Below are positions 55,024 to 64,000 of a stretch of DNA of 64,000 bases, one piece after another; position 1 is the stretch's first letter, and every line of letters starts with the position of its first letter. Under the pieces are notes generated by a model. That model saw only the letters and a program-made list of their open reading frames with translations. It did no database searches and was not told where the DNA came from. The stretch is taken from NCBI GenBank assembly GCA_027603945.1, contig JADIIU010000018.1, positions 95,248 to 159,247 on the forward strand. The letters run 5' to 3'. Origin of the DNA: Terramyces sp. JEL0728. Its lineage: Eukaryota > Chytridiomycota > Chytridiomycetes > Rhizophydiales > Terramycetaceae. Both the position numbers and the translations under genes were made by a program.

Positions 55024-55597
55024 TTATCCAACAACGTGCTCCAAGACCGTCTTGGCAGGTAAGAAAGCTAGCCAGTCTGAGGATGTAGTCGGTAATAACC
55101 CCATTGATCCGCATTTCCAAACTCCCAGCCCAAAGTTTGCCAAGTTTAAAATTGCAAATACAATAATGGGTAGCGTTATCTTGGATTCTTTCAATCTCCT
55201 TATCGTTTCAAAGGTTGATCCGCCTGCATCAAATACATCAATACCTAATACTGGCACTTTTTGGAACTGCTCAAATTGGACTATACATGAAATTATCGCA
55301 TTGAAACTATTCCACAATAGCATGACTGTAACCATAATTGAGAATATTTGAATAGCGTTCCCAGACATATAAAGCATGAATGCGTTCATTGGAATTGTTT
55401 TTGAAGGTGAGATTGCCATCTACATTAACTCTATTTACTTCCCATGCCTTTTTAATTTTCAAATAATCAATGTCAACTTGTTCAACCTCCTTGTGCTCCT
55501 TTGACTCTGATTTATGCTTGAGACTAAAAGCAGGCGGGTTTGTCTTGCATTTTGCTGATTTGTCGATCGATGAAATGTCTAGATTCCAGTTTGGCAT
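55024..55597 (-). CDS. EMC4: ER membrane complex subunit 4 (EMC4/TMEM85)
   Basis: 184 residues; a 19-nt intron at 55420-55438 joins KKAWE to MAISPSKTIPMNAFMLYMSG, the family signature. Membrane segments include IQIFSIMVTVMLLWN and LPIIVFAILNLANFGLGVW. EMC inserts tail-anchored and multipass proteins in the ER. The stop overlaps AATAAA. It is head-to-head with meckelin, with 57 bp between ATGs. Confidence 0.92.
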
Positions 55598-55654
55598 TGA
55601 ATTTTCAAAAAGCTGTCTGTGGCTTTTGTTTATCTCATACGCGCTCAACACTTT

Positions 55655-58638
55655 ATGAAAATATTGGGGTTAATAGGAGTTGCATATTCATTCTATAATG
55701 AAGGATTTCAAGTTCCTCCTTTCAATTCACTTAACTGTGTGCAGTCAAGCTCCAGGATGTATGATCCGACCCAGGTATTGAATGGATGTAATGCCTGTCC
55801 TTATGGAAATACTTCAAGTACTTGCAATTGTGTTGTTGGGATAAACCAGCAATCATGCGGTCCGTTAACATGTGCCGGCAACCAAGTATCATCCTTTGAC
55901 GGAACTTTTTGTTTATCGTGTCCAAATGGTACAGCCAGCAACAGATGCAATTGCAATAGCTTTCAAATATTTATTGATAGAAACACTACGGGCAGCCCTC
56001 TTTCCACTGGAGTTTGTTCGACTTGCCCTCGAGGCACCTATCCTTCTACAGACTACTCGGAATGCATCTCGTGCCCAGACGCTGCAACAATGATTTCTTC
56101 GTTTGATGGGACAGCATATACGTGTGGCTGTTCTGCTGCACTCGGATATACTCTGGCAAATGGAAAATGTGTTTCGACTTTAACGTTAAATTCAGTCCAA
56201 TCTACTTATGGATCAACAAACTCATTCGTAACAATCCCAGATTTAATAGACGTTACAGGTGCTTCCCAGAGTGTTTCGGTGCAATCCGATGTATTTGAAG
56301 ACAATTTCCTGTCCGTCACCACGAAATGTCAAATTGGGGATTTGCAAGCCTGCCAATTTTTGGGGAACCTATGTGTAATGGCCCTATACAGCACATCGCA
56401 TTATTCCTGTAAAGCGTATATTGCTCTTGCTTCGCAACCAAGCAGGGCACCTATATTAGCAGATCCATTTAACGATGAACCCAATGGAATGCCTTGGCTA
56501 TTTTGGGGATTGTTGTCAAGAGAAACGTCTCAAAGCATTAGAAGAAGGATCCCAACGATTTCTATGAAAATAACTCAGACTCCGCAATCGATATTACAAT
56601 TTGTTCTTGGAGTTTATTCCTTTAACGGAACATTTTTAGGTTTCCAAAATGTAACCACACAATTCCAAGCCTGTTCATTTCACTATGTTTATGCTACACA
56701 ATGGCAGCAGCCTGGAGTTGGCTACAATAATACTTGCACGATTAATTTAGCTCAAAAGACTTTTGGCACTACTCTGTTTTACGAAATCTTCCTGGTGCAG
56801 AGTACCGGCGCATACTATCCCATACCTGTTCGTGTGATTACACCATCGATGAATGTTGATGCCGCTCCAACTGATCAATCTTTGTTCTTTAGACGGTTTA
56901 CTTTGGCAGACACAGTAGTTGGAGTGCAGAATGGAGTCATGAACTATATCCGAGTGCCAAAGACAATTAAAATCTGGATCAATATGGTTTCAGGAAGCGC
57001 AGGGTCTATTTATGTTCCTATTTTAGACATTACTTACACCACAAGAATCGTTTCCACTCTCAGTCCTTCAGATTTTTCAATCGTATCTAGTGTGCCAGTA
57101 TTTACATTTAACCTAGTTTATCTTTTCAGTTTTTTACAATCCCGACTTAAATGGCCCGTACCAGATAATTATGATTTTCCTGATCATATTATTGTCTTTT
57201 ATGGCAATCCACGCATTCTATAGGACACGAGGATGGTATCTAAGAAATATTGGATCAACCGATGTCATAGATATATTTGTAATTGCAGTTGACATAGTTT
57301 TTGATGAGATTGATAATCAGCTTATGTGGAAGTTTGGGACCAGCAATCTTTTTGTATGCACTTATCGTTTCGGTATATTTCCTGATATTCTTCAAGTCGC
57401 AAAGTATTCTATTTATTCTTGTGCCGTCTGCGGATGCGGACATGCAGCTATTCCTCCTTGCATTACTCGCGATTGCAGGATTGGAGGTACATTTCTTTAA
57501 TTTAGTTTATTCACATTGCAAGGGAATTTTACAAACAATGCACTGTTGATATTTTCTTTATTGATTGGGAGCAACCAAAAGTCCTTGATGGAAACTCGGA
57601 GCAGCCTTGCGTACAGCCAATCAGTTTTTGGAGAACCATATTAATGTCCAATCAGTGGGCAAAGTTACAATTGTATCGCAAAGCAAGCATTGACTTGACT
57701 GTTCTTGGAATGATTACATTAATGCAAGGAGCAGGGTTGAGGAATATTTCGACGCTTAAACCAAATTTTTCAGACTTGTCACCTGGTGTGATTAATCCTT
57801 TGCTGCTATTTGCTCTAAATGCAGCTTTCTGGATGTTTTTGGATGGGATTCAAACTGCATTCAAATTTCTGCTCCAGGAACGATTTTACAGAAACACAGT
57901 ATCTCAGTATGCTGACGTTTTATCCCTGTCTAATATAAGTTTACTCTTACTGGATGAAAAATGCCACGGATACTATATTCATGGAAAGTCGGTCCATTCC
58001 ACAGCGGATACAGATATGGAGGAACTGAACAACTGTCTAAAAAAGGAAGCAAATGATCTTGTGCCAAGAAGAGGTCTGGCAGATACCAATCAGCAAATAT
58101 TTGAAGTTTTCCTCAACTTGGATTTCCGAACACTATTTGATAAAATGAAATCAAATCCACAACCAGACACCGCTCGCACGTTACAAATGATGCAAAGATT
58201 GTCTTCGCAAACACTTCCTCTACTTGATCCACAAAAGAACGAGAAAATATCTGTCTGGAAGCAAATGCAAAAGTTTTTGAAAGCTTTTCTGGACTCAGTA
58301 TTACTAATTTAACGTAGAATTTGAAAGAGTTTAGTTTCACGATCAAACAAAAGACCTTTGTAGAGAAAATAGCGGGAGCCATACCAGATACCTCTAAAGG
58401 CCCCGTTTTTATGAATGATCAGAGTGGAATAATTTATTGCTTGTTGTACGGATTGGACACTCACTTGACCATATTTTACATCTCTTTGTATAGCGCTTTG
58501 GATTATTGGAGCAGCCCGGTATTGGCCGGGTTTACGGTATGGATCATTGATAAACTAATATGTGCATTAAGAATATGGCTGGGCGAGAGAAACCTTGCAA
58601 TCAAAGGACACCTGGATTCAAAGTATATGCTGGGCTAA
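55655..58638 (+). CDS. Meckelin (TMEM67/MKS3), ciliary transition-zone receptor
   Basis: 968 residues in five exons; introns 57098-57116, 57279-57297, 57487-57505 and 58298-58317 (19, 19, 19, 20 nt). Signal peptide MKILGLIGVAYS, a Cys-rich ectodomain (CNACPYGNTSSTCNC, CLSCPNGTASNRCNC, CSTCPRGTYPSTDYSECISC), CQIGDLQACQFLGNLCVMAL, then several membrane helices and the cytosolic signatures FFIDWEQP, GYYIHGKSVHSTADTDMEEL and a C-terminal NLAIKGHLDSKYML. Meckelin belongs to the MKS module that gates the cilium, so a ciliated stage is likely. Confidence 0.95.
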
Positions 58639-58793
58639 TAAGCTATTAATAAATTAATTTGTTCCAGTTCTTTTTCGGCAAGATAGGATCAGTCCGGACC
58701 CGGTCTTCAGTTTCGCATATGCGCTGATGGACCACAAATGAAGATATGTACTCACGCCGTCAGGTGCCAATCATGTTACTCTGTGAACTCGAC

Positions 58794-58801
58794 TATTTAA
58801 A
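58794..58801 (+). promoter_or_regulatory. TATA-like box of NPC2-like gene A
   Basis: TATTTAAA, 33-40 bp before the ATG at 58834. Confidence 0.4.
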
Positions 58802-58833
58802 CCTACAGAATTTCACGTTAATATCATATAAAA

Positions 58834-59253
58834 ATGTTTGTTCTTTCCTTGTTTGCTGCTGCTATCTCTGCCCAAACTTTGCAAAGCTGTGGTACTGGTA
58901 TCTACGATGTCACTAGTTCCAGCATTTCGCCTTATCCGCTTGTTCACGGCAGCAATGTAACCATTCACGCACTTGGAGTAACCAGCGCTCCAATCACCAA
59001 TGGCTCAACAATCGATGTCTCGGTTTACAAGGGAAAAATTAGAATTTATCATCAATCTATGGATTTATGCGCTCAATCCCTTAAGCAAACCCCTCCAGCC
59101 AGCTGCCCAATCCCTGCAGGTAACCAAACTTTGGACGTTACTCAATTGGTTCCATCAATTATCCCTGCAGGAACTTACAACTTGACTATCGTTGCAACAA
59201 ACGGTGACAAGTCTTCTATCAACTGCATGACCTCCAACATTCAAATTGTTTAG
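58834..59253 (+). CDS. Secreted NPC2/ML-domain lipid-binding protein A
   Basis: 139 residues, no intron. Signal peptide MFVLSLFAAAISA, then an ML (MD-2-related) domain: SCGTGIYDVTSSSISPYPL, GSNVTIHALG, CPIPAGNQTLDVTQLVP, GTYNLTIVATN, with four or more cysteines in the family positions. ML proteins bind sterols or phosphatidylglycerol/inositol in the lumen or outside the cell. Tandem with copy B. TAG stop, with AATAAA next to it. Confidence 0.88.
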   Translation: MFVLSLFAAAISAQTLQSCGTGIYDVTSSSISPYPLVHGSNVTIHALGVTSAPITNGSTIDVSVYKGKIRIYHQSMDLCAQSLKQTPPASCPIPAGNQTLDVTQLVPSIIPAGTYNLTIVATNGDKSSINCMTSNIQIV

Positions 59254-59637
59254 AATAAAAATCATTTTCTTTAACTGTCAGCTAACAATTATTCTTTGGG
59301 GCTGATCCGCAAAGCCTTTTTGTGCCGGTATATTCTTCTATGTGGGTACTCGGAAGAACCGATCTGCAAGTTCGAGTTTGGCGTGGTCCTCGTGCAGTCT
59401 TGGCTGAACGGACTGATACTTTCATCTATTATAGTACTTTTAATCTCAAGCTATGTGCAGTACCGCGCTGCGTTCCTATGGCTTCACTTCTGGGTAAGGC
59501 TGTGGACATTAAGAAACAAACCATATCAGGACCCTGTTTATTATTAGATCAAACGACCATTTTCTCTTACCAACGATAATCGGGTTTAGAGAAAGGCAAC
59601 TGTCGAAACCTGGTTGTTCAGAAGGTATATTTCTTCC

Positions 59638-59839
59638 TTACCTGTAAGCAATTTGAGTTGGATTCAAAGTATACTCTGGTTCGAACTGAAAAGTACCATA
59701 GACATTCTCAAAGGCGATTTATAGTTCAATATTTGAAGAGAGGTTCCAATTCGATAAAGCGCTCTGCCTCTTTCCTTAATAAAAGCCCCACGATCTCGTA
59801 GAAGCCGATCTCTTTGTAATTGTCATTTCGTTCGCGCAT
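59638..59839 (-). pseudogene. Small coding remnant on the minus strand
   Basis: From an ATG at 59839 the frame reads MRERNDNYKEIGFYEIVGLL...ELEPLFKY and stops at 59726. Another frame continues with protein-like AFENVYGTFQFEPEYTLNPT up to a TAA at 59638. No intron of the usual form joins them. It looks like a decayed 3' part of a gene; the family is not recognised. Confidence 0.3.
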
Positions 59840-59857
59840 ATCATCCGGCTAAAGAGA

Positions 59858-59865
59858 TATAAATA
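59858..59865 (+). promoter_or_regulatory. TATA box of NPC2-like gene B
   Basis: TATAAATA, 28-35 bp before the ATG at 59893. Confidence 0.55.
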
Positions 59866-59892
59866 GGATAGAAAATTGAGAGATGAGTCTAA

Positions 59893-60312
59893 ATGATTGC
59901 TGCTTCTATTCTTGCCGCCTTTGTATCTGCGCAAACTCTCCAATCTTGTGGAGGAGGAATCTACAAAGTCAAATCATCCAGCATCGTGCCATACCCTTTG
60001 GTTCATGGTAAAAATGTTACAATCCATGCAGCTGGAACAACTACAGGCGTCATCAACAACGGCGCAACCATTGATGTTTCCGTATACAAAGGAAAGATTA
60101 GAATCTACCATCAAACATTAGACTTGTGCGCACAGTCTGCTATGCAAAAACCACCAGTCAAATGTCCAATCCCAAAAGGCAATCAAACTTTAGATGTCAC
60201 TCAATTAGTTCCTGCCATTATCCCTCCTGGAACTTACAATATGACAATTGTAAGCACTAATGTGGATAAATCACCAATCAACTGCTTGACTTCAAACATT
60301 AAAGTTGTTTAA
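59893..60312 (+). CDS. Secreted NPC2/ML-domain lipid-binding protein B
   Basis: 139 residues, the same length as copy A. Signal peptide MIAASILAAFVSA; ML domain with SCGGGIYKVKSSSIVPYPLV, GKNVTIHAAG, CPIPKGNQTLDVTQLVPAII and NCLTSNIKVV. All cysteines are shared with copy A; the main differences are more lysines, so the surface charge differs. Stop followed by ATAAA. Confidence 0.88.
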   Translation: MIAASILAAFVSAQTLQSCGGGIYKVKSSSIVPYPLVHGKNVTIHAAGTTTGVINNGATIDVSVYKGKIRIYHQTLDLCAQSAMQKPPVKCPIPKGNQTLDVTQLVPAIIPPGTYNMTIVSTNVDKSPINCLTSNIKVV

Positions 60313-60484
60313 ATAAAAATCACATTGTCAGATTTACCACTGTTCATTGAGGACCAAGTATGCAGGGACCTTCGAGTTTGCCGCGTATCCTTCGCAGCTT
60401 TGCCGAAGCGAATGAACTAGTAGGATCCAACAATCAGAAAGCCTACCAGGAACCAATACCGATTCATAAAAGAACACTTTTATT

Positions 60485-62742
60485 TTAAACAGTTAATCCA
60501 CTAAATTGCTTTTTAAGAGCTAATAGCTCGTCAACAGCAGCTTGAATAGCACTAGCATCGGCTTTTTCTGTCTTTAGTTTACGCACAACTTCTCCTTGTT
60601 GAGTAATCTTTTCGTGAACTGCTTTCTGCTCGTCATTCATGTTATCAGGAACAGCAGCAGGTGCTGAAGACTTTTTCTTCCTTTTCTTTTCCTTGGTGTT
60701 GGCAGATGCATCAGCTGCACTTGCATTTTGCTTTCCAGAGTATTTTTCACGCAATTGTTCAATTCTCGCATCTTCAATTTTTGTAAACAAGTATTCAGCC
60801 TTGTTGATGGTGTGCCCAGCAATGAGCTCATTGTTTTCCCAAATATCAGTGATCTTGCGATGGGAAAGGTTCAACTGTCTGAGGATACCGTCAGTAGTTG
60901 ACGGCATGTAGGGGTAAATCAAAGAAGAAATCAAGTAGGACAAGTTAAGAGCAGTTGCCACAACAGTATCACAGCGTTTCTTGCTGTTTGTAAACAGGGT
61001 GTTATCAATCTTGTTGGATTGAAGGTAGGTATTCCCTTTGGTAGCAATGTCCATAACCAACTTCAAACCTTGTCTTAGTTTGACATTTTCCAAAGCACTA
61101 ATATACTGTTGGAGCAATTCGTTGACTTCCTTGACCAACTCTTGTTCAGGTTCTTCAGGAGAATAGTCAGGGATTACATTCTTGTACTTGGAATTGACAA
61201 ATTTGACAACACGGTTAATGAAGTTGCCCAGGTTGGCCAATAATTCATTATTGTTTGCAGCTTGGAATCCAGCCCAGGTGAATTGCGCATCACTGGATTC
61301 TGGACGAAGAGAGAGCAAGTAGTACCGCCAAACTTCAACCGGGATGCCGCTTTCCATTACATTGTTACCAAATACACCGACACCTCTGCTCTTACTGAAC
61401 TTTGTATTTTCGTACTGCAAGTATTCTGAGTTAAATTAAATTACCAGTGGTGGAAAGGTGGTGCAGCATGGTCCAGTTATCTTTAGTTCCTAGCAAAGTT
61501 GAAGGGAACATTACTGTGTGGAACGGAACGTTATCCTTACCCATGAATTGATATAGCTTTACATTTTCAGGATTCTTCCACCACTTTTCCCAATCCTTAG
61601 TGTAGTTGGCGGTAATAGACGGATAACCAATTGGCGCATCAAACCAGACATAGAATACTTTGTGTTCATAACCATCTTTTGGAATAGCAGTGCCCCATTT
61701 GAGATCTCTTGTGATACATCTTGGTCTTAGTCCTTCCTTTAACCAGCTTGAAGTAATGGTTTGACTGTTTGCCGACCAGCTACCATCAACCGAAGCTTTC
61801 TTGTACCATTTTTCAAGTGCTGGCTGTTGTTCTTCCAAATCCAAAAACATGTGCTTGGATTCTTTAGGAATTGGGGTAGCCCCGTCCAATTTGCAATGGG
61901 GTTTAATTAATTCAATAGCGTCAATCAGTTTACCACATGCATCGCACTGATCACCTCTAGCATCTTCGTAGCTACAGAAAGGACAAGTACCTTCAACGTA
62001 TCTATCAGCCAAGAACGATTGGTGCTTTTCACAGAACAGTTGGGTGATTTTGTCTTCAAAGATGTGACCATTCTTATCCAGTCTATATTAAAACAGTGTA
62101 CTTTTTGTAAATATCCTGAGTAATTTCAGTTTGTTGGGGAGTGGCAGTTCTTCCGTAGATATCGAAATCAATTTGGAACCACGAATAAGTTTGAGCATGC
62201 AAAGTGTGGTATTTGTCACTCAATTGTTTAAATGTCAAGCCTTCTTCAATGGCTTTGGTTTCAGTAGTAGTTCCGTATTCATCAGACCCGCAAATATACA
62301 GCGCATTGTATCCTCTAATTCTACAGTATCTAGCGTAGACATCGGCAGACAACACACATCCGATAATATTTCCAAGGTGCGGAATATTGTTCACTGAAGG
62401 TAAAGCAGAAGTAATCAAAATATTTCTCTTGTCCTTTTCAGGCAATACAATTCTTTCGTGGTGATCTAATTTAATTGTGACGGAGGACTTTAGCTGCTTT
62501 ATCACTGGCTCAGCTTCCAAGGTTTTCTTGAAATTCTGAATATTTGGATAGCCGTCAGTATTCAAATCCTTCAAGGAAACATAAATGAGATACTTTGCAG
62601 GTCCAGTTAACTTTGAAATCGATTTTTCCAAAACATCCAAATCCAAGCCATTAAAATCCATTTCAATGAATTGGATTTCAAAGTCATTCGTTGTGAGCTT
62701 TCTACCATCAAAATAAGTTTTACTTGGCAAGGGCATGTGCAC
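60485..62742 (-). CDS. Methionyl-tRNA synthetase, copy B, complete
   Basis: 739 residues in three exons; introns 62083-62101 and 61426-61444 (both 19 nt). An N-terminal GST-like extension is followed by PHLGNIIG (HIGH), the zinc knob [20 protein letters not shown], the [10 protein letters not shown] block, [12 protein letters not shown] (KMSKS) and the anticodon-binding domain. A C-terminal WHEP-type helix pair is last ([32 protein letters not shown]). Cytosolic enzyme; the layout is metazoan-like in having the WHEP tail. The 5' half is duplicated at 1-968. Confidence 0.95.
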
Positions 62743-62925
62743 CCAAGTCGCTCTTTACTCCATATACTTGTTGCAGAACTTTGTTTTTCATTTTGCAAGA
62801 TTAGGAAAGAATTGAGAGGCGGCAATAAATATAGACCCTGACTCGATCGACAAATTTGATATTTGGTGGTCCATTGCAATATGATTCGACCATTAATTAT
62901 CCACCAAAAAGAGTTTCCCTTTTTC

Positions 62926-63375
62926 ATGTTTAAATTTCTGATCTGCTTCATTTCAGCATTTGCCCAAATTATTCTCACAAACAACGACTACAAGGAGCTG
63001 TATACCGGCGAATGGAGAATACAAATATATCGTACAGACCCACTTTCAATTAATTTCACGACAAATTACGCTCTGATTCACACAAACGAAACAGAGCTGC
63101 TGTCCCTGTTGGAAGTTAAAACAATACCATCCTTGAAATACTTGAATAATGGAAAAGTATATACGTTTGAAAAGGATTTAAATGACGAGCATTTGGTGCA
63201 ACAGTTTCTGGAAAAGCCGGTTGAAAAATACTACAACTACCTTCCACTAACTTGGTCTTACTATACGAAATGGCAGTTGGATTTGTTCTTTTTCTGGTGG
63301 GATCTGCAAGACTATCTGTTGCAGGCATTTAAAGAATATACTGGCTTTGGTCCAACATACCACTCTGAATTATAA
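62926..63375 (+). CDS. Thioredoxin-fold secretory-pathway protein, copy B
   Basis: Almost identical to copy A at 1152-1601; one residue differs (IQIYR for IQVYR), and a synonymous change lies near 63110. Same signal peptide (MFKFLICFISAFAQ), the same lack of CXXC, and the same stop overlapping AATAAA. Divergent from MetRS copy B. Kept intact in both duplicates, so selection or very recent duplication must be assumed. Confidence 0.7.
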   Translation: MFKFLICFISAFAQIILTNNDYKELYTGEWRIQIYRTDPLSINFTTNYALIHTNETELLSLLEVKTIPSLKYLNNGKVYTFEKDLNDEHLVQQFLEKPVEKYYNYLPLTWSYYTKWQLDLFFFWWDLQDYLLQAFKEYTGFGPTYHSEL

Positions 63376-64000
63376 TAAATCAAGAAAGGGAATTTATCAT
63401 TGTACCAATACCATATTTGTGAGCACTTTAGGAGCTATAAATTTATGCCAATGTGCAAAAGGTTGAAACTGCCAATAAAAGTAGCAATAATTCCATATGC
63501 TTTTCCATTGGTTTCCATCAGAAGATTACAGCACAAGAGAATCAACGATGGAACATTAAAACCAATGGAAAAGCATATGGAATTATCGCCGATACTATTT
63601 TCTGGAGACGCTCGTGTATCCAATGCAACTCCAGATCAAATCAATATGATTAATCAACATGATTCAATCCAGGTGTCGCGCCTAACTCATTATGTGGAGA
63701 TAAAAAGATACTGGTGAGCCCAATAAAGATCATAATCAAATTTGCATGACAGGTCTTTAGAGCCATAATAGCCTGGGGGCAGGTAGTTTCAAGAAACGGC
63801 ATCCCGGTCTGTGCAGCTATAACTTGGTGTAACAATGACCGCTTCTTTCGAGATTAAAATTCTCTTTTGTTCCTCTTCCATCCAAACAACCAGAGCGCTC
63901 TAAAACCATACGCGTATGAAAATTCTACCTTTGGGATAAGTGATCTGCGGCAGAATTTGCTATCTCATTGCAGCCGTCAAACTCATTTATGTCAAAATAC
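63376..64000. other. Region after the duplicated block: hairpin, then unannotated sequence
   Basis: 625 bp. It holds the inverted repeat at 63487-63586; identity to block A ends near 63643. The remaining 350 bp have no reading frame, repeat or RNA gene that I can support. Confidence 0.6.
63487..63586. repeat. Perfect 28-nt inverted repeat, 44-nt loop
   Basis: Arms 63487-63514 and 63559-63586 are exact reverse complements (left arm contains ATTCCATATGCTTTTCCATT). Pairing continues imperfectly outward. It could form a cruciform or be a small non-autonomous element. The counterpart in block A (1720-1810) is degraded. Confidence 0.85.

Larger units (their letters stand above)
59254..59892. other. 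Intergenic region with two gene-like remnants
   Basis: 639 bp between the two NPC2-like genes. The plus strand at 59296-59547 reads as a membrane-protein fragment with no ATG (ILSSIIVLLISSYVQYRAAF). The minus strand at 59638-59839 carries another remnant, listed separately. No tRNA or repeat is seen. Confidence 0.5.

Noticed and set aside
59670..59700. TTCGA-type box-B-like word suggesting a tRNA
   Set aside because: No box A at proper distance and no cloverleaf can be drawn; the same holds for similar words near 16200 and 27265. No tRNA is claimed.
1..64000. CRISPR arrays, bacterial operons or ribosome-binding sites
   Set aside because: The genes have spliceosomal introns and eukaryotic families throughout. 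No direct-repeat/spacer structure was found, and GTG or TTG apparent starts were discarded in favour of ATG.
1..64000. Alternative genetic code explaining in-frame stops at exon ends
   Set aside because: Each such stop is removed by an intron with consistent ends, and TAA, TAG and TGA all terminate conserved proteins.

Overview
The window is nuclear DNA of a small, gene-dense eukaryotic genome: about 45 genes in 64 kb, with neighbouring genes often only 1-100 bp apart. The gene set points to the fungal side of the opisthokonts (Pho80-type cyclin, Def1, Rmd5/Gid2, Itc1, Mcr1, a Cdc25-like SH3-WW-RasGEF, a fungal-type C2H2 factor, four Kin1-type kinases). It also carries a full meckelin (TMEM67) gene, a ciliary transition-zone protein, so the organism probably makes a cilium or descends recently from one that did. 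A zoosporic early-diverging fungus or relative (chytrid, blastoclad, aphelid or Rozella-like) fits best; this is inference. The standard genetic code fits all models.

The dominant feature is splicing. About 98 introns can be placed because they restore conserved reading frames. All are 18-24 nt, mostly 19-21, except one of 44 nt that reads as two abutting 22-nt introns. They start GTA, more rarely GTG or GTT, and end with a branch-point-like TAAY/TTAAY a few bases before AG. Exceptions include a GC-AG intron, an apparent GT-TG intron, an intron inside a start codon, a 3-nt and a 7-nt first coding exon, a 13-nt internal exon, and a 21-nt intron with no in-frame stop.

Layout: 1-1870, a partial methionyl-tRNA synthetase and a thioredoxin-like gene that are a near-identical copy of 61775-63643; 1985-2483, a decayed gene; 2507-5567, cyclin, a one-pass membrane protein and an NHA-type antiporter; 5619-8768, five SKP1 paralogues; 9023-12000, Rmd5, an orphan gene and a Cys-rich surface protein; 12328-14899, two tandem secreted M28 aminopeptidases; 15423-18799, zinc finger, myotubularin and SAM-domain genes; 18871-27402, four tandem Kin1-like kinases; 28008-43874, mostly single-copy housekeeping genes (RPB9, PDCD5, SEC14, GNL1, GRC3, a Cdc25/Acr2 rhodanese, DNAJC11, DEF1, MCR1, ITC1, ACL4-like, mitochondrial bL19); 43934-55597, RasGEF, a second Cys-rich surface protein, two small enzymes or domains, a double-domain BSP protein, a mitochondrial-type protein, ADA2, POLD3 and EMC4; 55655-58638, meckelin; 58834-60312, two secreted NPC2-like genes; 60485-63375, the complete MetRS and the second thioredoxin-like gene.

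Functional themes are ubiquitin ligation (five SKP1s and Rmd5), polarity and Ras signalling (four Kin1s, RasGEF, myotubularin), chromatin and transcription (ITC1, ADA2, DEF1, RPB9), ribosome and rRNA maturation (GRC3, GNL1, ACL4-like, bL19), and secreted or surface proteins (two aminopeptidases, two NPC2-like, two Cys-rich proteins). TATA-like boxes lie about 30-40 bp upstream of several ATGs, and AATAAA often overlaps the stop codon. I found no tRNA, rRNA, CRISPR array or intact transposon.
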